DNA of 64,000 bases from Nitrosomonadales bacterium (GTDB lineage: Bacteria > Pseudomonadota > Gammaproteobacteria > Burkholderiales > Gallionellaceae), in contig JACRNY010000001.1 of assembly GCA_016214695.1 (NCBI GenBank), positions 1,116,001 through 1,180,000 on the forward strand, given 5' to 3'. The notes below the pieces were generated by a model, which searched no databases, was not told the DNA's origin, and saw nothing but the letters and a program-made list of their open reading frames with translations. Below are positions 8,074 to 16,978 of the stretch, one piece after another; within the stretch, counting starts at the first letter, position 1; every line of letters begins with the position of its first letter. A program made the position numbers and the translations under genes.

Positions 8074-8972
8074 CGACAGCATCTGTCCAGGAAAACGCCG
8101 CCATCCTCTTCGCCGACATCAGCGGCAGTACGGCTTTGTACGAGGACCTGGGCGACGAGCGTGCGCTGCAACTGGTGACGCACACGCTCGGCATCCTCAC
8201 CGCGGAGATGGCCAGCCATCAGGGCACGCTGGTCAAGACCATGGGCGACGAGATCATGTGCACCTTCCCCGATCCGGTCACCGCCTTCAATGCGGCCTGC
8301 GGGATGCAGGAGGCCGTGGAAAAGCAGCGTCCCGGCGGCGACCAGCCCATCCACGTGCGTATCGGCCTGCATTACGGCGAGGTCCTGTGCAAGAACGGCG
8401 ATGTGTACGGCGACACCGTCAACATCGCCGCCAAGGTGACAGCCATCACGCGCGCGCGCCAGATCATGACGACGCACACAGTGGTCAAATCCTTGAACGA
8501 CGAGCTGCGCAAAAAGACGCGCCCCGTGATGCGTACGGTGTTCCGCGGCAAAGCCAATGCCTTCGATGTCTTCCATGTCCACTGGCAACGCGAGAGGTCG
8601 CCGGACATGCGTGTCGGCAGCTCGGACTACCGCAAGCCGGCCGAGTCCCGGCAGGAACTGATGCTGCGCTACGACCGCAAGGTGATAACGCTGAACGAAC
8701 AGACGCAATATGCCGTGCTGGGCCGCGGCGAGAATTGCGACATCATCATCAACGACTCGCACGCCTCGCGCCAGCACGCGCGCATCGAATACAGTTTCGG
8801 CAAAAACATGCTCGCCGATTCCAGCAAGAACGGGACTTTCGTGCAATTCGCCGACGGCAAGATCATCCGCCTCAGACAGCAGCAGATCATGCTGCACGGA
8901 GCGGGGTTCATCAGTCTGGGACAGCCGTTCTCCAAAAATCCGACCGAAGTGATCGAATTCCTCATGCAATGA
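8070..8972 (+). CDS. Class III adenylate/guanylate cyclase with C-terminal FHA domain (paralogue 1)
   Basis: 300 residues, no signal peptide or membrane segment. The N-terminal class III cyclase domain (about 10-175) has the metal-binding Asp in FADISGS and a second in GDEIM, and the substrate-side Lys in TLVKTMGDE. The C-terminal FHA domain (about 215-290) has the GRGENCD and SRQHARIE motifs, so it should bind phosphothreonine peptides. In the transition-state segment NIAAK, Lys replaces the usual Arg of NxxxR; the adjacent paralogue has NTAAR. The product may therefore be weakly active or inactive. Nucleotide specificity is not certain. The start overlaps the ubiH stop by ATGA. Confidence 0.88.
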   Translation: MTTASVQENAAILFADISGSTALYEDLGDERALQLVTHTLGILTAEMASHQGTLVKTMGDEIMCTFPDPVTAFNAACGMQEAVEKQRPGGDQPIHVRIGLHYGEVLCKNGDVYGDTVNIAAKVTAITRARQIMTTHTVVKSLNDELRKKTRPVMRTVFRGKANAFDVFHVHWQRERSPDMRVGSSDYRKPAESRQELMLRYDRKVITLNEQTQYAVLGRGENCDIIINDSHASRQHARIEYSFGKNMLADSSKNGTFVQFADGKIIRLRQQQIMLHGAGFISLGQPFSKNPTEVIEFLMQ

Positions 8973-9012
8973 GATCCGGGGCAGTCAGATCGATTATCAG
9001 AACACGGGGAAA

Positions 9013-9909
9013 ATGAGCTCTGCGAAGGAAAATGCGGCGGTATTGTTTGCCGACATCAGCGGCAGCACCGCGCTTTATGAGAAGTTGGGCAACGACAGGG
9101 CCCTGCAGCTCGTAACGCTCACGCTCGGCATCCTTACCCAACGAATGGCCGCCCACCACGGCACACTGGTCAAGACCATCGGCGACGAGATCATGTGCGT
9201 GTTCCCCAGGCTCACCGATGCATTCGCTGCCGCCTGTGCCATGCAGCAGGCAGTCGAGGAACAGCGTCCCGGTGGCGAACAGCCCATCCATGTGCGCATC
9301 GGCCTGCACTATGGCGAAGTCGTGCTTGAGAAGGGCGATGTGTTCGGCGACACGGTCAACACCGCCGCGCGCATCGCCGCCATCACACGCGCGCGCCAGA
9401 TCATGACCTCGCAGCAGGTGGTCGACATGCTTCCGGAAGAATTGCGCTTCAAGACAAGACCGGTGATGCGCACCATGTTCCGCGGCAAGGAGAAGGCCTT
9501 CGATGTCTGCCTCATCCTCTGGGAAAAAGAAGACACCATGAGCACCCGGATCGGCATGTCGGCGTTTCGCAAGCCCGCCGAATCACGGCATGAACTGATG
9601 CTCCGCTACCACCAGCAGGTCCTGACCGTGGGTGAAGCGTTGAAGACTGTCGTCCTGGGGCGCGGCAACGATTGCGACATGGTGATCATGAGCAAGCTGG
9701 CTTCGCGCCTGCACGCCCGCATCGAGTACAACTTCGGCAAATTCCTGCTCAACGACCAGAGCGTGAACGGCACCTATCTCCGCTTCAGCGACGGCCAGGT
9801 GATCCTGCTCAACCAGCAGCAGATCGTTCTGCATGGCGCCGGCACCATCAGCCTGGGCGAACCCTACTCCGAAGAACCTGCCGAACTGATCGAATTCCTG
9901 CTGCAGTAG
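9013..9909 (+). CDS. Class III adenylate/guanylate cyclase with C-terminal FHA domain (paralogue 2)
   Basis: 298 residues with the same layout as the gene 40 bases upstream, clearly a tandem duplication. The cyclase domain carries the two metal Asp (FADISGS, GDEIM), the Lys of TLVKTIGDE and a complete NTAAR transition-state motif, so this copy looks catalytically competent. The FHA domain (about 213-290) has GRGNDCD and SRLHARIE. The protein is probably cytoplasmic. The FHA module suggests recruitment by a phosphorylated partner; a Ser/Thr kinase gene lies 13 kb away, but a functional link is only a guess. Confidence 0.9.
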   Translation: MSSAKENAAVLFADISGSTALYEKLGNDRALQLVTLTLGILTQRMAAHHGTLVKTIGDEIMCVFPRLTDAFAAACAMQQAVEEQRPGGEQPIHVRIGLHYGEVVLEKGDVFGDTVNTAARIAAITRARQIMTSQQVVDMLPEELRFKTRPVMRTMFRGKEKAFDVCLILWEKEDTMSTRIGMSAFRKPAESRHELMLRYHQQVLTVGEALKTVVLGRGNDCDMVIMSKLASRLHARIEYNFGKFLLNDQSVNGTYLRFSDGQVILLNQQQIVLHGAGTISLGEPYSEEPAELIEFLLQ

Positions 9910-10034
9910 ATGACCCGATAGCCCTCTGGAGACAAAGGGATTACCGCCAAAGTGTGGTGTCCTGCTCAAACGGGTAATAGACCTGCCAACTTCGCCGCGT
10001 ATATCTTTCAGGGTTCTTTCCGGAGGAAGCGGAC

Positions 10035-10460
10035 ATGTTCGAGAAATTCATCAGTGCGCTGGGCATCAAATCGCAACAGCCCGAGATCACCCAGGTCATC
10101 AATCTGTATGACGCGGTGCTCGCCCATACCGCCTGGAAAAGGCGTCTGTTCGAATTCCTGGAAGGGCAATCCAAAGAAAACCTGCAACCGGACAAGATCC
10201 GCGTGGACTACCTGTGTGTGCTGGGAAAATGGATACACAGCGACGGCAAAGCCCATTTCGGGGACCAGCCCGAGTTCATCAAATTGATGGAAGAGCATGC
10301 CAAGTTCCATGTGCACGCCGCCAGCGTCGTCGAGGCCCATCTGGCAGGGAAAACCGATCAGGCGATGGAGATACTGACCGGCAGTTTCGACGATCAATCC
10401 AGAAAAACGGTGAAGTGCCTGACCAAGCTCAATGCCGTGGTCGAGGCTGCAAAGAAATAG
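10035..10460 (+). CDS. Stand-alone CZB (chemoreceptor zinc-binding) domain protein
   Basis: 141 residues, nearly all one CZB domain. The motif HTAWKRRL (about 33-40) is followed by CVLGKW (about 62-67) and HAKFHVHAASV (about 85-95), the His/Cys/His/His pattern that binds zinc in chemoreceptors and in diguanylate cyclases such as DgcZ. No receptor, methyl-accepting or output domain is attached. A strong Shine-Dalgarno (GGAGGAAG) precedes the ATG. The 125-base spacer before it holds no other gene. The role is probably metal or redox sensing or buffering; the partner is unknown. Confidence 0.82.
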   Translation: MFEKFISALGIKSQQPEITQVINLYDAVLAHTAWKRRLFEFLEGQSKENLQPDKIRVDYLCVLGKWIHSDGKAHFGDQPEFIKLMEEHAKFHVHAASVVEAHLAGKTDQAMEILTGSFDDQSRKTVKCLTKLNAVVEAAKK

Positions 10461-10468
10461 TCTGCGCC

Positions 10469-11851
10469 TTATTGAAGCCGCTTCAGCAGCTTCTCGTGTA
10501 TCCCGCCGAACCCGCCGTTGCTCATCACCAATATCTGGTCGCCTGACTGCGCTGCCGCAGCGATGGTCTCGATGAGTTCGTTCAAGTCGTCCTTCACCAC
10601 TGCCTTGTCGCCCAGCGGCGCCAGCGCACCGCGCGCATCCCAGCCCAGATTCCCCGCATAGCAGAAGGTCAGGTCGGCATCCTTCAGGCTGCCGGGCAAG
10701 GCGTCTTTCATCACGCCCAGCTTCATGGTGTTGGAGCGCGGTTCCAGCACGGCGAGGATGCGTGCTTTGCCCACCTTGCGGCGCAGGCCGGCCACCGTCG
10801 TGTCGATAGCGGTGGGGTGGTGGGCGAAGTCGTCGTACACCGTAATGCCGTTGACCGTACCGCGCACTTCCATGCGGCGCTTCACGTTCTTGAATTCAGA
10901 CAAGGCGGCCAGACCTTGTGCCACCGGAACCCCGGCATGGCGCGCTGCGGCCAGCGCGGCCAGCGCATTCATGCGGTTGTGCTCGCCCATCAGGTCCCAC
11001 TGTAGCTTGCCCTGCACCTTGCCGTTGAACGACACCTGCTCGTTGGCATCGATATTCCAGCCGTCATTGCTGCCGAAATTTTCCACCGGAGACCAGCAAC
11101 CGCGCTGGATCACGCGCGCCAGCGATTCCTCGCGGCCGTTGCACACCACCAAGCCGTTGCCCGGCACGGTACGCACCAGATGGTGGAACTGCGTCTCGAT
11201 GGCGCCGAGGTCGGGGAAAATATCGGCGTGGTCAAACTCCAGATTGTTCAGCACCGCGGTGCGCGGGTGGTAGTGCACGAACTTGGAGCGCTTATCGAAG
11301 AACGCGGTGTCGTATTCGTCCGCCTCGATCACGAAGAACTGTGTACCCTCACCCCCATCCCCTCTCCCGCTTGCGGGCGAGGGGAGACCTCCCATGCGCG
11401 CCGAGATGCCGAAGTTCTGCGGCACACCGCCGATGAGGAAACCGGGATTCAGCCCCGCATGTTCCAGTATCCACGCCAGCATCGAAGTCGTCGTCGTCTT
11501 GCCGTGCGTGCCCGCCACGCCCAGCACCCACTTGTCGCGCAACAAGGTATCCGCCAGCCACTGCGGACCCGAGGCATAAGGCAAGTTGCGGTTCAAAATC
11601 TCTTCCATCAGCGGATTGCCGCGCGACACCACGTTACCGATGACGAACACATCCGGCTTGAGATCGAGCTGCTCCGCGCCCCAGCCTTCGATCAGCTCGA
11701 TGCCCTGCGCTTCGAGCTGCGTGCTCATCGGCGGATAGACGTTGGCGTCGCAGCCGGTGACGCGGTAACCCGATTGCTTGGCGATAGCCGCGATGCCGCC
11801 CATGAAGGTGCCGCAGATGCCGAGGATGTGGATGTGTTTTGGTTTGCTCAT
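10469..11851 (-). CDS. mpl: UDP-MurNAc:L-Ala-gamma-D-Glu-meso-DAP ligase Mpl
   Basis: 460 residues from the ATG at 11851 (MSKPKHIHILGICGTFMGG). A longer open frame to 11905 exists only because a dispersed repeat reads as DYWIPACAGMT, so I reject that extension. The Mur ligase P-loop GTHGKTTT is at about residues 109-116, and VIEADEYDTAFFDKRSKF, a conserved Mpl segment, is present. The enzyme re-attaches recycled murein tripeptide to UDP-MurNAc. About 18 residues around 152-169 (PSPASGRGDGGEG) are encoded by a palindromic repeat inserted between the conserved GISARMG and FFVIEADE. Convergent with the CZB gene, 8 bases between them. Confidence 0.95.
   Translation of the reverse strand: MSKPKHIHILGICGTFMGGIAAIAKQSGYRVTGCDANVYPPMSTQLEAQGIELIEGWGAEQLDLKPDVFVIGNVVSRGNPLMEEILNRNLPYASGPQWLADTLLRDKWVLGVAGTHGKTTTTSMLAWILEHAGLNPGFLIGGVPQNFGISARMGGLPSPASGRGDGGEGTQFFVIEADEYDTAFFDKRSKFVHYHPRTAVLNNLEFDHADIFPDLGAIETQFHHLVRTVPGNGLVVCNGREESLARVIQRGCWSPVENFGSNDGWNIDANEQVSFNGKVQGKLQWDLMGEHNRMNALAALAAARHAGVPVAQGLAALSEFKNVKRRMEVRGTVNGITVYDDFAHHPTAIDTTVAGLRRKVGKARILAVLEPRSNTMKLGVMKDALPGSLKDADLTFCYAGNLGWDARGALAPLGDKAVVKDDLNELIETIAAAAQSGDQILVMSNGGFGGIHEKLLKRLQ
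11344..11395. repeat. Palindromic repeat inserted in frame in mpl
   Basis: The arms CCCCTCTCCCGC (11359-11370) and GCGGGCGAGGGG (11373-11384) form an almost perfect hairpin. The sequence is the same family as the elements in amgK and the amgK-murU spacer (CTCTCCC...CTTGCGGG). Read on the minus strand it adds the Pro/Gly-rich peptide PSPASGRGDGGEG to Mpl without breaking the frame. Borders are estimated from resumed similarity. Confidence 0.75.
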
Positions 11852-11866
11852 CGTCATTTCCAATTT

Positions 11867-11978
11867 CGTCATTCCCGCGCAGGCGGGAATCCAGTAATCA
11901 AACAAACTCCGCGAAGCGGAACTAAACCCTACAGCATGAAAATAACAACGCTGGATTCCCGCCTGCGCGGGAATGACG
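11867..11978. mobile_element. MITE-like element with 28-base terminal inverted repeats (copy A)
   Basis: The two ends are exact inverted copies: CGTCATTCCCGCGCAGGCGG... at 11867 and its complement ending at 11978. Each arm is itself palindromic (ATTCCCGC...GCGGGAAT), as in the dRS3 repeats of Neisseria. About 56 bases lie between the arms and have no coding potential. It fills most of the space between mpl and the small membrane-protein gene. It resembles the element at 27097-27219. Confidence 0.8.
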
Positions 11979-11980
11979 GC

Positions 11981-12334
11981 CTAAGTCCTGAAAATAAAAT
12001 ACACCGCACCCATCAGGCACAGCCCCGCCCACAGATAATCCAGCTTCAGCGGCTGGTTCATGTACATCACCGCGAACGGCACGAAGATCGTCAACGTGAT
12101 GACCTCCTGCAAAATCTTCAACTGCCCGAGGCTCAGCTGCGTATAGCCGATGCGGTTCGCCGGCACCTGGATCAGATATTCGAACAGCGCAATACCCCAA
12201 CTCACCAGCGCCGCCACGTACCAGGGCGACGATGAGAAATTCTTCAGGTGCCCGTACCACGCGAACGTCATGAACAGGTTGGACACGGCCAGCATCAGCG
12301 CGGTGACCAGCAGCGGGTTGGAGATCAGGTTCAC
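11981..12334 (-). CDS. DMT-family small membrane protein (DUF486 type)
   Basis: 117 residues with four hydrophobic segments (about 8-27, 38-56, 70-90 and 97-115), typical of the DUF486 family of short drug/metabolite-transporter-like proteins. Recognisable parts are FMTFAWYGHLK and FEYLIQVPANRIGY. Substrate unknown. The gene lies between a MITE-like repeat on its downstream side and an inverted repeat upstream, so it may be its own transcription unit. Confidence 0.8.
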   Translation of the reverse strand: MNLISNPLLVTALMLAVSNLFMTFAWYGHLKNFSSSPWYVAALVSWGIALFEYLIQVPANRIGYTQLSLGQLKILQEVITLTIFVPFAVMYMNQPLKLDYLWAGLCLMGAVYFIFRT

Positions 12335-12353
12335 TATTCAGCCATCCAAAATT

Positions 12354-12428
12354 CCGTTCGTGGTGAGCCTGTCGAACCATGAACGGCGTTAATCGCCACT
12401 CACCCTTCGACCGGCTCAGGGCGAACGG
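12354..12428. repeat. Inverted dispersed repeat (CCGTTCG...CGAACGG family)
   Basis: The left unit starts CCGTTCGTGGTGAGCCTGTC and the right unit ends CGGCTCAGGGCGAACGG, in opposite orientation. The same TTCGACnnGCTCAGGGCGAACGG motif recurs at about 37045-37066 and 40701-40724. The right end stops two bases before the FKBP stop codon. No coding content. Confidence 0.75.
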
Positions 12429-12429
12429 C

Positions 12430-13116
12430 CTAATTGATTCCCAACAATTCAACCTCAAACACCAGCGTCGCATTCGGCGGAATCACGCCGCCCGCACCGC
12501 GCTTGCCGTAGCCCATCTCGGGCGGGATCACCAGGGTGCGTTGCCCGCCCACCTTCATGCCTTGCACGCCCTCGTCCCAGCCCGTGATGACATGGCCCAT
12601 GCCGAGCGGAAAATCGAACGGCTCGTCGCGGTCGCGCGAGCTGTCGAACTTGGTGCCCTTGTTCTCCGGCGCGTTCTTGTCGAACAGCCAGCCGGTGTAA
12701 TGCACGATCACGGTCTGCCCGGCCTTGGCCTCTGCGCCTTCGCCGATCTTGGTATCAATCATGTCGGTCTTGATCACCTTGAGCAGCTTCACGTCGAACA
12801 CCAGCGTCGCATTCGGCGGGATCACGCCGCCCGCACCGCGCGGGCCGTAGCCCATCTCCGGCGGGATCACCAGCGTGCGGCTACCGCCTTCCTTCATGCC
12901 CTGCACGCCCTCATCCCAACCCTTGATGACGCGCCCGCCGCCGAGCGGAAAATCGAACGGCTCATTGCGGTCGAGCGAGCTGTCGAACTTCTTGCCCTTG
13001 CTCTCGGGCGCGCTCTCGTCGAAGAGCCAGCCGGTGTAATGCACGATGACGGTCTGTCCGGCTTGCGCTTCGGCGCCTTCGCCCAAATTGGTGTCTGTCT
13101 TTATAAGGTCTGTCAT
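12430..13116 (-). CDS. Tandem two-domain FKBP-type peptidyl-prolyl isomerase
   Basis: 228 residues from the ATG at 13116, preceded by GGAG (GGAGAAAAAAGC-ATG). Two nearly identical FKBP domains (about 10-112 and 120-228) each contain [31 protein letters not shown] and [19 protein letters not shown]. All the usual pocket residues are therefore kept in both. There is no signal peptide, so the protein is cytoplasmic. Common homologues have one such domain of about 110 residues, so this looks like a recent in-frame duplication. It lies 23 bases after metH on the same strand. Confidence 0.93.
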   Translation of the reverse strand: MTDLIKTDTNLGEGAEAQAGQTVIVHYTGWLFDESAPESKGKKFDSSLDRNEPFDFPLGGGRVIKGWDEGVQGMKEGGSRTLVIPPEMGYGPRGAGGVIPPNATLVFDVKLLKVIKTDMIDTKIGEGAEAKAGQTVIVHYTGWLFDKNAPENKGTKFDSSRDRDEPFDFPLGMGHVITGWDEGVQGMKVGGQRTLVIPPEMGYGKRGAGGVIPPNATLVFEVELLGIN

Positions 13117-13139
13117 GCTTTTTTCTCCATTGAAATTGC

Positions 13140-16100
13140 TTAGTAACTCAACACCGGCGCCAACCACCGCTCCGCCTCTTCCACCGTCCAGCCCTTGCGC
13201 TTGGCATAGTCTGCCACCTGATCCCTGTCCACCTTGCCGGTGGCGAAGTATTGCGCCTGCGGATGCGCAAAGTAGAAGCCGCTCACGGCGGCGGTGGGCA
13301 GCATGGCGAAGCTCTCGGTGAGGGTGATGCCAGCATTCTTTGGTGCCTGCAGCAGCTCGAACAGCGGGCCTTTTTCGCTGTGCTCGGGGCAGGCGGGATA
13401 GCCGGGTGCGGGGCGGATGCCGCGATATTTTTCGGCGATGATGTCTTCGTTGCTCAAGGCTTCATCTGAGGCGTAGCCCCAGAACTCGCGGCGCACGCGC
13501 AGGTGCAGGTGTTCGGCGAAGGCTTCGGCGAGGCGGTCGGCCAGCGCTTGCAGCATGATGGCGCTGTAGTCGTCGTTGGCCTTTTCGAATCCCTTCATTT
13601 TCTTCTCGATGCCGAGGCCGGTGGTGACGGCAAAGCCGCCGATGTAGTCTGGTACGCCGCTGTCCTTGGGCGCGACGAAATCGGCCAGGCAGTAGTTGGG
13701 GATGTCGGCGGGCTTCTTGGTTTGCTGGCGCAGGTTGTGCCAGGTCATCGCGACTTTCTTGCGCGAGTCATCCGCGTAGATTTCGATGTCGTCGCTGTTC
13801 ACTGTGTTGGCGGGGAACAGGCCGAACACGGCGTTGGCGGTCAGCCATTGTTCCTTGACGATCTTCTTCAGCATCGCCTGTGCATCGGCGAACACTTTGC
13901 GTGCTTCTTCACCGACGACTTTGTCGTCGAGTATCTTGGGGTAGCGCCCGGCCAGCTCCCAAGCCTGGAAGAACGGCGACCAGTCGATGAAGTCCACGAG
14001 AATTTCTAGCGGATAGTTTTCGAGTTTGTGAACGCCTAGCAGTTTGGGCTTTGGAGGGACATAAATCCCCCTCAATCCCCCTTTTTCAAAGGGGGAGGCG
14101 GGTGCGGCGGTGTCCTTGAATTCGGCAGTGACACCCCCCTTTAGTGAAAGGGGGGCAGGGGGGATTTGATTTGCCCAGTTCGTCTTGAACCCATGCTTGC
14201 GCGCCTCTTCCAGCGACACATGCACCGCCTTGCCCTTTTTGCCCTCGTGCTGGTCGCGTGCGGCCTGATAGTCGGCCTTGAGTTCGGCCACGTAGTTATC
14301 GCGCAGAGTTTCGGAGAGCAGGTTGCTGCACACGCCCACCGCACGCGAGGCATCGGTGACGTACACCACGGTGCCGCTCGGGTAGTTGGGTTCGATCTTC
14401 ACGGCGGTATGGACGCGCGAAGTCGTCGCGCCGCCGATGAGCAGCGGAATGGTGAAGCCCTGACGCTCCATCTCTTTCGCCACATGCGCCATCTCCTCCA
14501 GCGAGGGGGTAATGAGGCCGGAGAGGCCGATGATATCGACCTTGTGTTCGCGCGCGGTGTCGAGGATCTGCTGGGCGGGCACCATCACGCCCATGTTGAT
14601 GACCTCGAAGTTGTTGCACTGCAGCACCACGGTGACGATGTTCTTGCCGATGTCATGCACGTCGCCCTTCACGGTCGCCATCAGGATCTTGCCCTTGGGT
14701 TTGGTGTTGCCGCTTCTGGCCTTCTCGGCCTCGATGTAGGGCACGAGGTGCGCCACGGCCTGCTTCATCACGCGCGCAGATTTCACCACCTGCGGCAGGA
14801 ACATCTTGCCCGCGCCGAACAGGTCGCCGACCACGTTCATGCCGGTCATCAGCGGACCTTCGATCACGTCCACCGGCTGCGTTGCTTGCAGGCGCGCTTC
14901 TTCGGTATCCTCGACGATGAAGGTGGTGATGCCGCGCACCAGCGCGTGGGTCAGGCGTTCCTGCACCGTTCCCTTGCGCCATTCCAGATCTTCCACCTGT
15001 GCCTTGCCGCCACCCTTGAAGTTCTCGGCCAGCGCGACCAGCTTCTCGCCCGCGTCGGGACTGCGGTTCAACACCACGTTCTCCACCGCCTCGCGCAGGT
15101 CCTTCGGCAGTTCCTCGTACACGCCGAGCTGCCCGGCGTTGACGATGCCCATGTTCATGCCGGCTTTGACGGCGTGGTACAGGAACACGGTGTGGATCGC
15201 TTCACGCACCGGCTCGTTGCCGCGGAAGCTGAACGACACGTTGGACACGCCGCCGCTGATCTTTGCGTAAGGCAAGTTTTTACGGATCCACGCGCAAGCC
15301 TCGATGAAGTCCACGGCGTAGTTGTCGTGCTCCTCGATGCCGGTGGCGATGGCGAAGATGTTCGGGTCGAAGATGATGTCTTCGGGCGGGAAGCCGACCT
15401 TGTTCACCAGGATGTCGTAGCTGCGCTTGCAGATCTCGGTCTTGCGTTTGTAGGTGTCGGCCTGACCGGCCTCGTCGAACGCCATCACCACGGCGGCGGC
15501 GCCGTATTTGCGCACCAGCTCGGCGTGCTTGATGAAATTTTCCTCGCCTTCCTTGAGCGAGATGGAGTTGACGATGGGCTTGCCAGGTACACATTTCAGC
15601 CCTGCTTCAATGATCTCCCACTTGGAGGAATCGATCATCACCGGCATCTTGGCTATATCGCGTTCAGAAGGAATCAGGTTGAGGAAACGCACCATTGCAG
15701 CCTTGCCGTCAAGCATGGCGTCATCCATGTTGATGTCGATGACCTGCGCACCCGCTTCGACCTGTTGCTTGCAGACCTCGATTGCATCTTCATACTTACC
15801 TTCCATCACGAGGCGCTTGAACTTGGCCGAACCGGCCACGTTGCAGCGCTCGCCGACGTTGACGAACAGCGAGTTGTCGCCGATGTTGAACGGTTCCAAG
15901 CCCGCGAGGCGGCACTCGACCGGGTTGCTCGGTATCTTGCGCGGCGGGATGTCCTTTACCGCCTCGGCAATGGCCTCGATGAAGGCTGGTGAGGTGCCGC
16001 AGCAGCCGCCAACAATATTCAAGAAACCGCTGGTCGCCCATTCGCGGATATTTCTTGCCATGTTTTCCGGAGTCTCATCAAAACCTGTGGGAGCGAGCGG

Positions 16101-16931
16101 ATTGGGCAGGCCAGCGTTGGGGTGCGCCGAAACATAGCAGTTGGCGACACGCGACAGCTCAGCAACAAACTGGCGCAGGTCTTCCGCACCCAACGCACAG
16201 TTAAGACCGATGGAGATGGGTTTGGCGTGTATGAGAGAGTTGTAAAAAGCCTCAGTCACTTGCCCAATCAACGATCCGCCTGAGTTATCAATGATCGTGC
16301 CGGAGATCATGATAGGGCGCGTCTCGCCGCGCTGCTCGAACACCTGTTGCACCGCGAAGATGGCGGCCTTGGCGTTCAGCGTGTCGAAGATGGTCTCGAT
16401 CAAAATCAAATCTGCGCCGCCGTCCATCAAGCCGCGCGTGGCATCGGCATAATCGGCCACCAGTGCATCGAAAGTGATGTTGCGTGCTGCAGGATCGTTC
16501 ACATCGGGCGAGGTGGTGGCCGACTTGTCGGTGGGGCCGAGCACGCCCGCGACGAAGCGCGGTTTGTCTGCGGTCGCATATTCATCGCAGGCCTCGCGCG
16601 CCAGCGCGGCACCGGCCTTGTTCAGTTCGTAATTGAGCGACTCCATGCCGTACGCTTTCAGCGTGGTGGCATTGGCGCCGAAGGTGTCAGTCTCGATGAT
16701 GTCCGCGCCCGCCGCCAGGTATTCGCAATGGATGCCCTTGATGACTTCGGGCTTGGTCAGCACCAGCAGGTCGTTGTTGCCCTTGAGGTCGCGGTGCCAC
16801 TCCTTGAAGCGCTCGCCGCGATAGTCAGCTTCGGTGAGCTTGTGGCGCTGCACCATGGTGCCCATGGCGCCGTCGAGGATGAGGATGCGTTGCTGCAGGA
16901 GTTTTTCGATTGGGTGTGGCTTCTGGCTCAT
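13140..16931 (-). CDS. metH: Cobalamin-dependent methionine synthase MetH
   Basis: 1263 residues with the full domain order. The homocysteine-binding domain (1 to about 330) has the zinc-ligand GGCCGTSP. The methyltetrahydrofolate domain is at about 350-620. The cobalamin domain has the His ligand motif DVHDIGKN at about residue 757. The C-terminal reactivation domain contains [12 protein letters not shown]. It makes methionine from homocysteine and 5-methyl-THF. About 35 extra residues at about 921-955 come from two palindromic repeats at the start of the reactivation domain. There is no visible room for a cobalamin or SAH riboswitch: comM ends 47 bases upstream. Confidence 0.97.
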   Translation of the reverse strand: MSQKPHPIEKLLQQRILILDGAMGTMVQRHKLTEADYRGERFKEWHRDLKGNNDLLVLTKPEVIKGIHCEYLAAGADIIETDTFGANATTLKAYGMESLNYELNKAGAALAREACDEYATADKPRFVAGVLGPTDKSATTSPDVNDPAARNITFDALVADYADATRGLMDGGADLILIETIFDTLNAKAAIFAVQQVFEQRGETRPIMISGTIIDNSGGSLIGQVTEAFYNSLIHAKPISIGLNCALGAEDLRQFVAELSRVANCYVSAHPNAGLPNPLAPTGFDETPENMARNIREWATSGFLNIVGGCCGTSPAFIEAIAEAVKDIPPRKIPSNPVECRLAGLEPFNIGDNSLFVNVGERCNVAGSAKFKRLVMEGKYEDAIEVCKQQVEAGAQVIDINMDDAMLDGKAAMVRFLNLIPSERDIAKMPVMIDSSKWEIIEAGLKCVPGKPIVNSISLKEGEENFIKHAELVRKYGAAAVVMAFDEAGQADTYKRKTEICKRSYDILVNKVGFPPEDIIFDPNIFAIATGIEEHDNYAVDFIEACAWIRKNLPYAKISGGVSNVSFSFRGNEPVREAIHTVFLYHAVKAGMNMGIVNAGQLGVYEELPKDLREAVENVVLNRSPDAGEKLVALAENFKGGGKAQVEDLEWRKGTVQERLTHALVRGITTFIVEDTEEARLQATQPVDVIEGPLMTGMNVVGDLFGAGKMFLPQVVKSARVMKQAVAHLVPYIEAEKARSGNTKPKGKILMATVKGDVHDIGKNIVTVVLQCNNFEVINMGVMVPAQQILDTAREHKVDIIGLSGLITPSLEEMAHVAKEMERQGFTIPLLIGGATTSRVHTAVKIEPNYPSGTVVYVTDASRAVGVCSNLLSETLRDNYVAELKADYQAARDQHEGKKGKAVHVSLEEARKHGFKTNWANQIPPAPLSLKGGVTAEFKDTAAPASPFEKGGLRGIYVPPKPKLLGVHKLENYPLEILVDFIDWSPFFQAWELAGRYPKILDDKVVGEEARKVFADAQAMLKKIVKEQWLTANAVFGLFPANTVNSDDIEIYADDSRKKVAMTWHNLRQQTKKPADIPNYCLADFVAPKDSGVPDYIGGFAVTTGLGIEKKMKGFEKANDDYSAIMLQALADRLAEAFAEHLHLRVRREFWGYASDEALSNEDIIAEKYRGIRPAPGYPACPEHSEKGPLFELLQAPKNAGITLTESFAMLPTAAVSGFYFAHPQAQYFATGKVDRDQVADYAKRKGWTVEEAERWLAPVLSY
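14064..14168. repeat. Double palindromic repeat inserted in frame in metH
   Basis: Two hairpin-forming modules lie back to back: CCCCCTTTTTCAAAGGGGG (about 14077-14095) and CCCCCCTTTAGTGAAAGGGGGG (about 14133-14154). They translate on the minus strand as the peptides PAPLSLKGG and [12 protein letters not shown]. They lie between KTNWAN and the conserved PPKPKLLGV linker that leads into the reactivation domain. This is a different repeat family from the one in amgK and mpl. The total length of about 105 bases keeps the frame. Confidence 0.8.
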
Positions 16932-16978
16932 GGTTCGCGACTCGGTGAATGAGCGCGGATTTTATCATGCCAGGCGCT

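Noticed and set aside
9910-10034. Possible tRNA or c-di-GMP riboswitch in the spacer before the CZB gene
   Set aside because: I could not draw a cloverleaf or the GEMM core; only a Shine-Dalgarno is supportable.
11852-11905. N-terminal extension of Mpl (MFDYWIPACAGMT...)
   Set aside because: These codons are part of a dispersed repeat whose ends recur elsewhere; the conserved Mpl start is at 11851.
13370-13410. Suspected repeat-derived [10 protein letters not shown] peptide in MetH
   Set aside because: It resembles translated TTCGAC/GCTCAGGG repeats, but [12 protein letters not shown] is a conserved MetH motif also in E. coli.
14166-15992. 608-codon open frame opposite metH
   Set aside because: Shadow of metH; His/Val/Ala-rich low-information sequence, no ribosome site, no domain.
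16932-16978. Cobalamin or SAH riboswitch before metH
   Set aside because: Only 47 bases separate metH from comM and no conserved core is visible.
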